A stretch of DNA of 37,500 bases, taken from assembly GCA_963575745.1 (NCBI GenBank), contig CAUYUJ010006347.1, positions 224,785-262,284 of the forward strand. The letters are read 5' to 3'. The position numbers and the translations under genes were made by a program. Source of the stretch: Prorocentrum cordatum. Taxonomy: Eukaryota; Sar; Dinophyceae; Prorocentrales; Prorocentraceae. Shown in pieces: positions 1-10,179 of the stretch (the first letter of the stretch is position 1; each line of letters begins with the position of its first letter). The notes under the pieces are model-generated. The model had not been told where the DNA came from. It did no database searches and worked only from the letters and a program-made list of their open reading frames with translations.

Positions 1-285
1 TTACCAAAAGCTAGGCTGCCACCAAAGAGGCAAATTCACATTTTATCGCATTGTGTCTCAAGCTTATCAGCAGCGGGGAGGCACCTGATTAGCTTCGCCC
101 CGTCGGAGCCTGACATCGACTCTTGGGAAGCTCTAGGGACGCTCTTGGAGACTTCTTGGAGCCGCATCATGAACCAAGCGTAAGCGAACATGCGAGAAGG
201 CGGGAACGAGCTTAATCAAGGCTTGTACTTGGCGGGGGGGGGGAACTTGTCATTTGCAAGGGAACTGGATGGGCTTGCCGGGTTT
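1..285. other. Unassigned sequence
   Basis: I see no recognisable gene or repeat here. Reading frames through it are short or run on into the GC-rich repeat that follows. Confidence 0.4.
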
Positions 286-513
286 TCGCCACGTTGCCGC
301 CCGTGCCACCTCGTGGGCGCCTCCTCGTCGACACCCCGTGCGCTGGGTGTGGTCCCCGAGGACTCGCCACGTTGCCGCCCGTGCCGCCTCGTGGGCGCCT
401 CGTTGGCGCCCTGTGCGCTCGGCGGCTTCCCTGAAGGTTCGCCACGGTGCCGCCACGCGCCGCCTCGTGGGCGCTCGTGGGCGCCCCGTGCGCTGAACTT
501 ACACCACGCATCT
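286..513. repeat. GC-rich tandem repeat, about 76 bp x 3
   Basis: Three units begin with CGCCACG at 286, 365 and 440. Each continues through a CCTCGTGGGCGCC block and a CCGTGCGCTG-like end. Open frames on both strands across this block follow from its high GC content and are not supported as genes. Confidence 0.75.
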
Positions 514-760
514 TGCACCACACGGCTTGCACCACAACGCTTGCACCATACAGCTTGCACCACACATCCCACACCTCATAGCTTACACGACATAGCTTGC
601 ACCACATAGCTTGCATCGCATAGGTTTCGCCTCTAGTTTCATACCGCGTAGCTTACACGACGTTGTTTGAACCACGAAGCCTTTACACCACACTGGTGTC
701 ACCTTCATAGCTTACACCACATAGCTTACACGATATAGCTCTCACCGCATTGCATACTCT
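494..760. repeat. Short tandem repeat of AGCTTGCACCACA type
   Basis: A degenerate repeat of roughly 15 bp (GCTTGCACCACA, GCTTACACGACAT and similar) runs from the end of the GC-rich block to about 760. The same motif returns at about 1245-1345, after the second GC-rich block. Confidence 0.7.
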
Positions 761-929
761 GCATAGGCTTCTCGCATGATCAGGGCTTTGTGGTTGAATG
801 GTTTTCCCCTCTCGGTGGTCTCCTTGAGACGCTCCATGGATACTTGGAGCCGCTTTGGGGTGCGCTTCTCTGCTCCGAAGCAGTTCTTGCACTTAGGGGT
901 TCTGACTCGCGCCAGCCGAGGACTTGCAT

Positions 930-1200
930 GCGTCAGACGAGGCTTCGCCTGTTGCGCGCCTCGTGGGCGCCTCCTGGGCGCCTCCTGCGCCGGATGAGTC
1001 CGCAGGGGCTTCGCCCCGTGCCCGCCCGGGAACGCCCCGTGGGCACGCCCGTGCGCTGGGTGGGTCGGCTGAAGTTTCGCCTGGTGCCCTGCTGTGGGCG
1101 CCCGTGGGCCGCCTCGTACGCTGGGTGCGTCGGCCGAAGTTTCGCCCGGCGCCCGCCTCGTGGGCGCCCCGTGGGTGCCTCGTGCGCTGGGCGGCCGCGT
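930..1200. repeat. Second GC-rich tandem block related to 286-513
   Basis: Units of about 70 bp carry GTGGGCGCC, TGCGCTGGGTG and GAAGTTTCGCC. They resemble the block at 286-513 in both motif and order. The block is again flanked by AGCTTGCAC repeats. Confidence 0.65.
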
Positions 1201-1244
1201 AGCTTCTGCCACAGATCCGCTGCATCAGACACTGAATGACGCAC

Positions 1245-1345
1245 AGCTTGCACCACACGGCTTCCTCAACATAGCTCAGTACACACAGCTTGCACAGCTC
1301 AACTCGCAGCACGTGACGTGGCTTGCACCGAACGTAGCTTTCACA
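1245..1345. repeat. AGCTTGCAC repeats, second block
   Basis: Degenerate copies of the motif seen at 494-760 (CAGCTTGCACCACA, CAGCTTGCACAGC, GGCTTGCACC). Together the two blocks bracket the GC-rich array at 930-1200. Confidence 0.55.
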
Positions 1346-1553
1346 TCACAGCGTACGCCTGCCACTACTTGCAGTTTGGCGTCCACGCTGGCTATATTGG
1401 GCCATCTTGGGCCATCCAGAGCCTCCTGGGGCAACCTCCCGCCCGATGGTTGGAAGCACAAGCTCTCTAAACCATTTCCGCCTAGAGTCCTGGTGTGATT
1501 CGCCGTCCTCCTGCTCGTCGATGTCGCCCTGCTCCTGCTTCCCCTCCTGGGAG

Positions 1554-1648
1554 GGAAGGTCTGCTGTGCCGCTGTCGGCCGCTCGATGGAGCTGATCGAC
1601 ACCTTCACCGGCCGCAAGCTCGCGTCCATGGACGGCCACGCTGGACCG
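1554..1648 (+). CDS. WD40-repeat protein, candidate exon 1
   Basis: In the frame through 1586 this stretch encodes the second part of a WD40 repeat: a GGKVCCAAVGRS strand, LIDTFTGRKLASM in the W-D position (with I-D in place of W-D), and the turn DGHAGP. It aligns without gaps over 30 residues to the repeat made by joining 7243-7304 and 18674-18731. A pyrimidine-rich tract ends in AG at 1552-1553, and a GT donor lies at 1649-1650 in phase 0. An alternative start is 1559, after AG at 1557-1558. Splicing to 7243 gives GHAGP-VMCVAELDG, a normal WD40 junction. WD40 proteins fold as beta-propeller scaffolds; the particular gene cannot be named. The exon is inferred from sequence only. Confidence 0.6.
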
Positions 1649-1794
1649 GTGCCCCCCCCCCGTCCGAGGGACTCGCTGGTGCATGGCCTTGGCTGTTCCT
1701 GCTGCTGCCCCTGCGCTCCACTCCTCCTCCCGTGGCCTGCACGCACGATGTCCTTCCGCGGCGTTGCATCGACAGCCAATCGGTCGTAAGTTTT

Positions 1795-2165
1795 GCACGT
1801 GCACGCGCGGGCCCACACGCACGCACGCACGCACGCATGCCCACTCGCACGCACGCACGCACACACACACACCAACACCAACACCACACACACACACACT
1901 TGTACACACTTACACTTACACTCACACTTACACTTACACTCACACTTACACTTACACTTACACTTACACTTACACTTCCGCTTTCACACTCGCACTTAGA
2001 TTTACACTTACACATTCACTTACACTTACACTACACACACACGCACACACGCACACACACACACACGCGCACACAAACACACGCATATACGCACGCGCAC
2101 ACGCACACGCACGCGCACGCGCACGCACACACGCACACACACGCACACACGCACACACATGTTTA
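1795..2165. repeat. CA-type microsatellite block
   Basis: CACGCA, CACA and CTTACA runs alternate over about 370 bp. The alternating purine-pyrimidine sequence could adopt Z-DNA. The His/Thr-rich and Val/Cys-rich open frames across it come from the repeat. Confidence 0.85.
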
Positions 2166-2369
2166 CGTCGCATTTTTCGGGATTCGGCAGAGTCAGTCCG
2201 CACGCGCGTTCAGCAAGCCGGGCAACGGCATTACGAATTGCCCCGACTGCACGAGGGGAGGAGAAGAAGAGGGGCGGCCGCGGGAGAAGGAAAACAGGCA
2301 GGCGAGAGCACTCACGCGGCGAGGCCGCAGCGGGGCGCGGGGGGCGGCTGAGCTGGTGCAGCGGCCGGC

Positions 2370-2394
2370 ACGCACGCACGCACTCACGCACGCA

Positions 2395-2467
<73 letters not shown>

Positions 2468-2585
2468 ACGCACGCACGCTCGTACGCACACACACACACA
2501 CACCAACACCGCACACACTTACACACGCACGCGCACACACACACACACACACTTACACTTACACTCACACACTTGCACTTGCACG
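2370..2585. repeat. CA/CACGCA microsatellite
   Basis: CACGCA repeats followed by a pure CA run, then CACGCA again and CTTACA. The segment between this and the previous block (about 2166-2369) is purine-rich and holds no recognisable gene. Confidence 0.85.
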
Positions 2586-2699
2586 AGAAGCGGCGGCCAG
2601 AGCGGCGAGAGCGGGAAAGGAAGCGGAAGAGAGGCGAGAAGAAAGGCAGGGGCGGGCAGGTACAGGGTAGAGGGGCACCACACGCACCCACACCTAAGC

Positions 2700-2815
2700 A
2701 CGCGCACGCAAACACACACACACACATACAGAGAGAGAGAGAGAGAGAAAACAACAACAAACAAACAAACAAGCACACACACACACACACGCAGACACGA
2801 GCACCCATACACACC
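2700..2815. repeat. CA, GA and CAAA simple repeats
   Basis: Short runs of CA, GA and ACAA follow one another. The following 400 bases (about 2820-3235) show no repeat or gene I can recognise. Confidence 0.75.
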
Positions 2816-3239
2816 TACACTTCTTGCATAGAAGAGCGGGCAGTGTCCCAGCACGCAAGCAGTGGCGGGCGATAGACCCAGGCAAGCCGCGGGGAGCCCC
2901 AGCTGAGCCACTCCGAAAACTGACAGCCCTCGGGGGGCGTGTCTGACCACATCCCCGTTATTCCGCGCTCGTCGCCGCTCTGCTCCGCCCTGCTCCGCTC
3001 CACTCGCCTCCTGGGCCCCGGTGCAGCCGCCCCGCAGCGGTCGTCGGCGGAGCCCCAGAGGGCCGCAGCCCGCGTCAAGCCTCATGTGCCGCGTTCCAGA
3101 CAGCGTCGCCGGCGCCAATTCGACAAAGGCGGGCTGCGCGCTTTGGGCTTGCTCTTCGGCCGTCACAGGTGGTCCGGTCTCTTCTATAATTATCCTGGCG
3201 GAAGGCCCAACCATATGCGGTTGTGAATGCCGCGTTGTG

Positions 3240-3545
3240 GGTGCCGCTTTCGGCGGAGCTCCCTACGGAGCCACGAAACGCGTGAGGGGTGTGGCCGTTT
3301 GGGTGGGGGGACGCGTGCGAACACCGCCACTGGGGTTTTCGGTGGAACTCCCCCTATGGGGCCACGAAGCGCTGTATTGAATGGGGGAGGCGCATGCCAA
3401 CACCGCCACTGGTTCCTTCGGTGGAGCTACCCATGGGGCCACGAAACGCTGTACTGTGTGTGGGAGGCGCATGCGAACACCGCCACTGGGGCCTTCGGTG
3501 GAGCTCCCCAGGGGGCCACAAATCGCAGTACTGGGCGGGAGACAC
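3240..3545. repeat. Tandem repeat, about 78 bp, four units
   Basis: The phrase ACACCGCCACTGG occurs at about 3320, 3399 and 3476, and a diverged first unit starts near 3240. Each unit continues with TTCGGTGGAGCTCCCC, GGGGCCACGAAACGC and a GGGAGGCGCATGC end. The array is followed by a conserved hairpin element at 3812-3864. Confidence 0.8.
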
Positions 3546-3654
3546 GTGCGATGATGATGACAATGTGGTCATGGGAGGAGGGGTGAGGAGGGGGCAGCGG
3601 GAGGAAGGAAGGAAGGAACCCAGACCCCCGAAATCGTGATTTTTTCATGACGTG

Positions 3655-3745
3655 ACCCCCAGGAGCCTGGACCCCTTCCCAGGACCGGTTTTTCATCCTG
3701 AGTAGCGTTTTTTACAATCCGGAGGCTGGGCGAGGGCCCCTGGTG
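3655..3745 (-). repeat. Dispersed repeat, inverted relative to 18826-18905
   Basis: Read on the minus strand this segment has GGGGCCCTCGCC, then an A-rich stretch, then CAGGATGAAAAAC and a CCTGGGAAGG end, in the same order and at nearly the same spacing as 18826-18905 on the plus strand. The two copies lie in different introns of the proposed WD40 gene. Confidence 0.55.
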
Positions 3746-3811
3746 GCCGAAAATAGCGAAAAACCTCCCATCGTTTTTTTTCACAACGCGAGGAGGTCTG
3801 GGAACGCGGGG

Positions 3812-3864
3812 CGCTGCCTCTTCAAAACGAGGACCCAACAACACGACGGCTGGGAACAAAAATG
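3812..3864 (+). repeat. Conserved CAAAACGA/CCCAAC hairpin element, copy 1
   Basis: It contains TTCAAAACGAGGACCCAAC, a short loop, then GGCTGGGAACAAAAA. CCCAAC can pair with GCTGGG (with a G-U pair). The same block occurs at 28001-28050 and 35335-35390, also downstream of tandem arrays; a diverged inverted copy lies at 34198-34242. Function is unknown. Confidence 0.65.
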
Positions 3865-4011
3865 GTGCCGCGCTCTTCGGGCGGGTGGTAACGGGGGGTG
3901 ACTACATCGGGAGTGAAGAAGAGGGCCCAAAATGTTTACTTTTAGGCCCCTTTTGTGTCTCTGCTGGCTCCACAAGGGGCCCTGAAGTGCCTCTTTAGGG
4001 CCCTTCTTCCC

Positions 4012-4196
4012 CCCCCCCGCCTCCTCCTCCTCCTCCTCCTCCTCCTCCTCCTCCTCCTCCTCCTCCTCAACCTCCTCCTCCTCCTCCTCCTCCTCCTCCT
4101 CCCCCTCCTCCTCCTCCTCCTCCCATGGCCACATTGTCAGGAGGAGGCGGAGGAGGAGGAGGAGGAGGAGGAGGAGGAGGAGGAGGAGGGGGAGCG
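4012..4196. repeat. CCT array facing a GGA array (large potential hairpin)
   Basis: About 110 bases of CTC/CCT repeat are followed after a 16-base spacer (about 4124-4139) by about 55 bases of GGA repeat on the same strand. The two halves are reverse complements, so one strand could fold into a long hairpin or cruciform; each half could also form triplex DNA. Confidence 0.85.
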
Positions 4197-4199
4197 TAG

Positions 4200-4494
4200 G
4201 CGCCTCAGACGAGGAGCAACAAGTTATGCTCCTCCGCGGAGGCGGGCGAGGGGTGCGTTCGTCCACTACGGGGGGGCACGGTCTTCCGGAGGCGATCCCT
4301 GCAATGGGGGGGCGCTCCTCCGTGGAGGCCGACAAAGGATCGTCCCGCGGCACTGGCTGGATTTGCAGGACGGTCCGTGAAGCGTGGTAGAGGCGACCGT
4401 GCGCCAATGCGCGCGATGGGCAGTGGGGAGGTTACGTTGCATCTTCGGGGACCTCGCCTGTCCCCCAAACTGGTGCCTGTTCTTTGGCCCGCCG
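4200..4494. other. Unassigned GC-rich segment
   Basis: I see no gene, exon or repeat I can support. The open frames on both strands lack recognisable motifs. Confidence 0.4.
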
Positions 4495-4612
4495 CGAGCT
4501 CGATGCCGACTCGACGCGGATTTGGCGTGGATTCGACGCGGACTCGACACGGATTCGACACGGACCCGACGAGTCCGACATGGATTAAACACCGATTCGA
4601 CGCGGATAGGGC
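4495..4612. repeat. Minisatellite of TCGACACGGAT type
   Basis: Degenerate units of about 13 bp (TCGACGCGGAT, TCGACACGGAT, CCGACATGGAT) repeat about eight times. Confidence 0.7.
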
Positions 4613-5370
4613 CGCGACAGGACAGACAAGATCCCCCGAGGATACAACATAAGGGAGGGAGAGGGCGTCGGATGTGTGGAGGGAGAGCTGCGTCAGCTTT
4701 CCGTGACAGTTCGCGCTCTTGCCCGGGCGCATTACGGCCAGACCTCGAACGGTTCGTTGCGAGATGGGATGGCGGCATATAACGAATTCACTAGCGACGT
4801 CTGCGTCGGTCGTACTGGACCTCCGCAGGAGGGTGAGCACCACTGCACCGCTTGTCTGAACCCGTCAGGCATGCGCTGCCTACTGCAGGCCATTGTGTGG
4901 CCAACGGCGGACTCTGTGCGGCGTTGCGCACCCATATGGCCTCGCATGCTGTGATGGTCAGTCTTGTGGAGGACGATCAATGGAGAGGAAGCGGGTTGCC
5001 AAACAATTTCCAGATGTCTGAACAACGGTTTAAACATGGCTGACACATGTAAACACAGGGCTGAAACATGTTGAGACTATGTTCCAAACATGTTAAACAC
5101 TTGTTAATTGAATTGAATGATAACATTGTTAGGGTGTCCATTGTCATGGCATCCGCAAGGTTGGTCACCATCCTGTACTATACATGACAGCAGTCTCTGA
5201 TCGAGACCCTTCTCAAACACCTGCTTATCCAGCTGCCTGCGGCAAACCCCGCAACCGGGCCTGTGCAACAGCGCCGCGGGAAGGAGGCTGAGTTTTGGAA
5301 CAGCGCAATTCCGGCGATTGGTTTGCATTGGCGCGGGTCACCGCAATCCCGACCTTGTCTTCGCCCGTGC
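4613..5370. other. Unassigned, less repetitive segment
   Basis: Composition is closer to 50% GC than the surroundings. Around 5035-5105 there are repeated ACATGTTRAAACA-like words. Frames of 60-100 residues exist on both strands, but none has a motif I recognise. Confidence 0.4.
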
Positions 5371-5373
5371 GGT

Positions 5374-5446
5374 AGGGAGGAGGAGGAGGAGGAGGAGGAG
5401 GAGGAGGAGGAGGAGGAGGAGGAGGGAGAAGTGAGGAGGGAGAAGT
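5374..5446. repeat. GGA microsatellite
   Basis: GAG/GGA trinucleotide run of about 60 bases followed by two GGGAGAAGTGAGG units. Confidence 0.85.
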
Positions 5447-5459
5447 GAGGAGGAGAAGC

Positions 5460-6060
5460 ATAAGGCTTCTGGGGGGCCCCCAGGAGGCCCCCTGGGAGCT
5501 TCCTCGAAGCTTCTTGGGGCCGTTGGGGGGCCTCGTGGGGCCCTCTTGGGGCCCTCTTGGGGCTTCGTGGGCTGTCTTGAGGGATTATGGGCCTGTCTGA
5601 CGCCTATGGAGGCCGCCTTGGGGGCCTCTCTAGGCCGTGTCGGTGCCCTCTTGGAGCGGTTCACGGTTGTCTCGGGGCCCACTTGGAGGCTTCTTGGGCA
5701 ATGTTTGGGTCTTCTGCCCGATGTGGGGCTTTCTTGGGGGCCGTTTGGGCCGTCTTGGAGCTATCTTGGAGGCTTCTTGGGTCGTCTTTGGGCGGTCGCC
5801 CGAAAAGGTGAGAGCTTCAAAATCTTCCAGGGATCTGAGGACAATTAGTGGTTTGGGCTTCCTTGGCCTCTCCAGGAGGGTCTCTTGGAGCCCTCTTTAG
5901 CCGTCTTGGGGGCTTCTTGTGCCGTTTTGAGGCCTTCTTGGAGGCTTCTTGGGCCGTCGTGAGGCTGTCTTGAACGGCGATTGAGCCGTTCTGGGGCATT
6001 TTGAGCAGTTTGGGTGTCGTCATGGTTGTCTTGGAAGCCATCTTGGAGGCCATCTGTGCC
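5460..6060 (-). repeat. Degenerate GGCCCAAGA-family repeat (minus orientation)
   Basis: The plus strand shows repeated CTTGGGGGCC, GGGCCGTCTTGG and GAGGCTTCTTGG words, about every 10-30 bases. This is the reverse complement of the family at 24700-25360, 28080-28540 and 31330-31930. An AT-richer interruption lies at about 5812-5855. Gly/Leu/Trp-rich or Pro/Arg-rich open frames across it come from the repeat. Confidence 0.7.
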
Positions 6061-6083
6061 GTCTGGAGGGCGAAAAGAGTGCG

Positions 6084-6165
6084 GGGGAGCAACATCGGGG
6101 GGCGGACGTTGCTCCCCGCCCACGATGCAGGGGGGGGCGGATGTTGCCCCCGCCCGCCTGAGAGA
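6084..6165. repeat. Inverted repeats in a G-rich segment
   Basis: GGGGAGCAAC at 6084-6093 pairs perfectly with GTTGCTCCCC at 6108-6117. A second hairpin-capable GGGGGCGGATGTTGCCCCC follows near 6133-6155. From 6170 to 6590 I recognise nothing further. Confidence 0.6.
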
Positions 6166-6589
6166 ACATTGAAAAAACACTCCCACAGGAACCGCAGGAA
6201 CATTCTAACACGCCCACTCCACGCAGGCGCGGGGGCGGATCCAGTACGTGGAAGCAGCGCGGGAAGCGCCAATACCGGAAGGTGTTAATTTCTTATTGCC
6301 TCACGCACGGCAGTGGATGAAACAAGAGGACGACAGTAACCCCGGGATGCATCAACGATGTTGCAATACACCCTCCGGCCCCAATGCCCCTCACGAGTCT
6401 CTGCAAGTATCCCTTCCCATGTTTCGGAAGAGCCCCCTTGAATGACGAGCGCCCAGTGAGGCTGGCACTCGGGCGGTACCCCCTCGTGTCAAGGATCCAC
6501 TCCCCATCCTTCGAGATAAGGGGAACGCGACGGGGTGGGATGATAAATTTCCAGGAAGTGTCCAGGGATGGCGTTGTTTTCGAAACAGG

Positions 6590-6945
6590 ACCTGTAAATG
6601 AGCGAGGGTTTCGAAGCGAGAGCCCATTTGAACAGGAGCCGCCCTCAACCCGTGTAACGATTGCACAATTAGGAGATTCGTGGAGAGTTTGGGAATGTCT
6701 CAAGCGAGAGCCTTAGCTTGAAAGCGAAACGACCTCCATCACTGGAGTTGCTGAACTGTTTGTAAGTTCGATCCACAGGGTTTCAAAACGTTCCAAGCGA
6801 GAAACACAGTTTGAAAGCGAAGCGGAACGCATGTACTCGACGATGCGGCGAGAGCCGCATTCTGAAATCCATGGGCCCTTCATCCGGATAAGTGTTGACA
6901 CATCCCAAACCAATTCGCGCGGCGCTCAGGCGAGAGCCCCATGTC
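6590..6945. repeat. Degenerate repeat with AAGCGAGAGCC words
   Basis: The words CGAAGCGAGAGCC, CAAGCGAGAGCC, CCAAGCGAGAAAC, CGGCGAGAGCC and CAGGCGAGAGCC recur at intervals of about 60-100 bases, often followed by TTTGAAAGCGAA. This looks like a decayed tandem repeat; no gene is supported. Confidence 0.45.
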
Positions 6946-7065
6946 GACAACGATCATCTCTCCATGTGTTCATCTGCTGGAATGAGCTTCGCTCCAGGGC
7001 GATGAAGAGCGAGGAGGTCTCCATCGACACAGCCAGCCCAGCCTACTAACGGGTCTGCCGACGCG

Positions 7066-7195
7066 ACAAGGGGGGGGGGGGACTGTGTGTGCGGGGGATA
7101 GCGGAAGAGCAAAGAGGCAGAAGAGGAGCAGGAGGAGGAAGAGGGGAACGAGGGAAAGGGGAGGGGGAGGAGGAGAGGCAGGAGGAGGATGACAC
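7066..7195. repeat. Purine-rich (G/A) tract
   Basis: A G run followed by GAGG/GGA-rich sequence just upstream of the second WD40 exon. Confidence 0.6.
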
Positions 7196-7242
7196 TGAGC
7201 AGCGAGGACAGCGAGCCAGGACGAGAGGCCGCACGCGCGCAG

Positions 7243-7304
7243 GTCATGTGCGTCGCCGAGCTGGACGGCGACATCGTCAGCGGCTCGATCGACAAAACCA
7301 TCAG
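7243..7304 (+). CDS. WD40-repeat protein, candidate exon 2
   Basis: The 62 bases encode VMCVAELDGDIVSGSIDKTI plus two bases of the next codon. This is the first half of a WD40 repeat: the hydrophobic strand after GH, DGDIVSGS, and the Asp of the structural tetrad in DKTI. An AG acceptor precedes it at 7241-7242 with G as the first exon base, as usual in dinoflagellates. The donor is GC at 7305-7306, in phase 2. Joined to 18674 the codon becomes AGG and the frame runs on as DKTIRRWNSRTGE, so the two pieces give a repeat of exactly 40 residues. Compared with its surroundings the exon is tiny, and both flanking introns are several kilobases. Confidence 0.72.
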
Positions 7305-7406
7305 GCCGACCCCCGCTCCTTCCTCTCCTCTGGCTGCTCCTCCTGTGCCTCCTCCTCCTCCTCCGTCCCCTCCCCACCTGTCCGCCTCTCTCCCTCCTTT
7401 TCTCAG

Positions 7407-9033
7407 GTTCGGTGTTGTGCCTGCGACGCTCTTTGGACTGAAGAGCGAGCTCGACTCTCGGGGTACACAACCTCGGGTAAATGCAGGTGCGGCAGAGTAG
7501 ATACGCTGCACCATAGGTTATACACTTGTGATCTGCCAGAGGTCAGAGAGGCCAGAGAAGCAGCTGAGATTCCAGAGTCGTTTCTTTCGGCAGGATGCGA
7601 GAGCACTGATCCGATTTATACCAGAGGGCTCTTCGTCTTTGATCCCAGTGAGGTTCCCCCCCCGTGTGCGTCGAGTGATTGTTGCGTTGTGGGGGGTGAT
7701 GGCGAAGAGATCCCTCAGACTCCCGAGCAGGTGGGACAGCTTCTGGGGGAGCATCAATTGATGGAGTTAGCCGCAGATGGGTCATGTACGAAACAAGCGT
7801 TGAGATGTCTTCGGAGGGCGGCTTGGGCCATTGCCCTGTTGCGGCCCGAGAGCGAAGATGTCCTGGCTGTCCTTCGAGGCCCCGTGGCTGGCTCCCTCCC
7901 CCAGACCCCTGCTTTTGCGGAGCACCTAGCCTATGCCTTAGCAGGGCAAGTTTCAGATCGCGAGACCCATGTCGGTTTAGATTGCCTCGCTGTTGTAACC
8001 ACGGCTCAGAAGACTCTTGAGGCACAGACACGGTCCTCAAATAAGTATGCTGCTGTTCGCCTGTTTGCTCAGTCACTCCCAGGCACGTCGAATATAAGCC
8101 TCACGCGGCATGTGAAAGCTCACAGGTCGGATGAGGCCATCGCTGTGTTGCAGGGTGACGAGTTGAGGTATGCTCAGGCGAATAAAGCCGCAGATGCTCA
8201 CGCCAAAATCGCCTTGACTATGCATGCTCGCCCAGACCCCAGTTTCTTGGAGAAGGTCGAAGAGGCAGAGGTCAAGGCCACCAGGTTTATAAAACTGGCT
8301 GCAGCAGTGCTTCCGTGTTTTCAGAATGACAAGAGGTGGTCCAGGCCTCCCCGTAGCAGGCGGCCCCAGGATAAGCGGTGCAGTAGTTTTCATGAATGGG
8401 CCTCCACGTCGGTGGGCCTCCAGTGCAAGCAGTGTTTGATTGTTGCGCCTCCTGGGGACTCGCCGCCGATGGACGGCTGCAAGGGCACCCCTGCATTCTT
8501 GCGCAAGCTTCTCGGGGATGCCAAGGGTCACCAGGTTGTTGCGGTCCAGGGCTCGGTTGCTGGAGATGGCTCTCAGATCCCTGGGATCCCCACGAGGCGA
8601 GCGGTCCAGCAGTTCCTCTGTGTTCAATGTGGGGGGTGGTCTCAGGGCCGCGGGGCCAAGTTGGGCAAAGTATGCCTCCCCCCCCACAAAGAAGGGGATT
8701 GAAATTCTCCAGGCTTTCAGGAAAGGGCTTGGTCCCAATCCACGGCTTCGATCGGCCATCGATCGAGTGGTTCCGTTCAGCCAGGTGGAGATCCAGGCAA
8801 CCACTCGGGCAGAGGCTCGGGTGGTCACTAGGGCGCGGATGACGGCGGCGGCGGCGGCGGCGACCACGACGACGACGAGCACGTCCGCGCCGCAGGAAGG
8901 TTCCTCGGCGCCTCAGGAGCGCCCCGCTCAGGAGCCGCCGTCCTACGAGCGCCGCCTGTCGGCGCTGTTCGACAGGATCAGGGCTAAGGAGGAGGCCAGG
9001 CGAGGAACGCCCACGCCTCCCGCCTTGCCCTAA
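7407..9033 (+). pseudogene. LINE 3' fragment: zinc knuckle, RNase H and Cys-rich tail
   Basis: The frame ending at 8702 carries, from about 7407: a CRC-x7-H-x4-C zinc knuckle at 7482-7535, as found after LINE reverse transcriptases; then an RNase HI-like domain. Its acidic residues are visible as ADGSC (Asp codon 7776), FAEHLAYAL, GLDCLAVV and NKAADAHAK (Asp codon 8193), with HVKAH at 8109-8123. RNase H would remove RNA from the RNA-DNA hybrid. Two Cys pairs (CKQC, CVQC) follow. Near 8672 a run of eight C shifts the frame, and the natural continuation runs to a stop at 9031-9033, ending with ERRLSALFDRIRAKEEARRG. The endonuclease and polymerase are absent, so the copy is 5'-truncated. It lies in intron 2 of the proposed WD40 gene, same strand. 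Confidence 0.75.
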
Positions 9034-9289
9034 CCGTTTGTCTTTTCCTATTGTGTAGTCATGTGACTTGACCTTATGGCTGTTCTTCTTCTTCCCTCCT
9101 TTTCTCCTGCTGGGGAGGGGAGGGGGGGGTGACGGGGAGGGGGGGGGAGGGGGAGGAGCAGGAGGACAAAAAAGGCAAGAACGCATCAATTCCCTCCTTC
9201 TGCTTCTCCTCCTCCTCCTCCCCATGAAGAGAAGGCGGGGGGGGGTAGAGGGCGGATATCGAAGACGTCCTCTTCCCCATCCTCCCACC
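9034..9289. repeat. CTT/CCT and G-rich simple sequence
   Basis: Short CTT, CCT and G-run tracts follow the LINE fragment. There is no clear poly(A) tail to mark its 3' end. Confidence 0.5.
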
Positions 9290-10070
9290 ACCCCCGAGGG
9301 CTGGAAAGGGCCTCCAGTTTCGGTGCCCTGCGGGGCCATCGCCGCGGGCGGGCCGCCCTGCGCGCGACGGCGAGGAGGGCGCGAGCGACGCCGCGCCCTC
9401 GCCCGCGCCCCGCCCGCGGCGCGCTGCGGGCCCGCCGCCGCCGTGGTTACGACCGGCCGGACCTCTGGGCGGTCTTCGGCATCGTCCGCTCGCGGATGTC
9501 GCCGCGGCCTGCCGTCGAGGCTGCGCCACGACCCTCCTCTTCGGATGCAGCTCCTGGGAGGTCAGACTCTGACTCTGCCCTGGTCCGGAATCCGGCTCAC
9601 ACCGGCATGATCCCGCTCACTCTGGCAGGCACGGCTGAATCCCCTGTATCGTCCGCGGCCCACTCCGGCGCAGCAGCACCCCAATGAGGCTCAATCCTCA
9701 GTCCTTCCGACGAAGTCTCAGGAGGGGAAAAATACACAGACACCATGAATCGTCGGTTCTCAGGAGCATGTGGGAGAAGATGGACAGTAGGGGGGGGAGA
9801 CGAAAACCCAGAACATATGGAAACATATAGGGAACCCTTGGATCTGCGTGTATTTGTTTATGTGTTGTGGGCCCCTTCAAAGTCTTCCCAGCAGTTGCCT
9901 CCCAACTCCTCGCCCTCTACCTCGCCGCAGCTCGGGGGGCTGCCCCCGAGCGCACGGGAAGCGCACGGCAGCACGGAGGCTGGCAGGGGAGCCCGCCGTC
10001 GCGATGCCGGCGCGGCCTCCGCGATGCCTGCTCCTGCGGGCGGGGGGTGGGCGGGGGCTGATCAAAACTC
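9290..10070. other. Unassigned; weak coding-like piece near 9496-9690
   Basis: The frame from 9496 to 9687 reads as a Ser/Ala/Pro-rich peptide (for example SDSDSALVRNPAHTGM) of 63 residues. It has no domain I recognise. It could be a decayed retroelement ORF or chance in GC-rich sequence. The rest shows no repeat or gene. Confidence 0.25.
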
Positions 10071-10071
10071 G

Positions 10072-10175
10072 CCACCTCCTCCTCCTCCTCCTCCTCCTCC
10101 TCCTCCTCCTCCTCCTCCTCCTCCTCCTCCTCCTCCTCCTCCTCCTCCTCCTCCTCCTCCTCTTCCTCCTCCCCC
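10072..10175. repeat. CCT microsatellite
   Basis: Nearly pure CTC/CCT run of about 100 bases. It explains the poly-Pro, poly-Leu, poly-Glu and poly-Gly frames reading through it. Confidence 0.9.
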
Positions 10176-10179
10176 TGCC

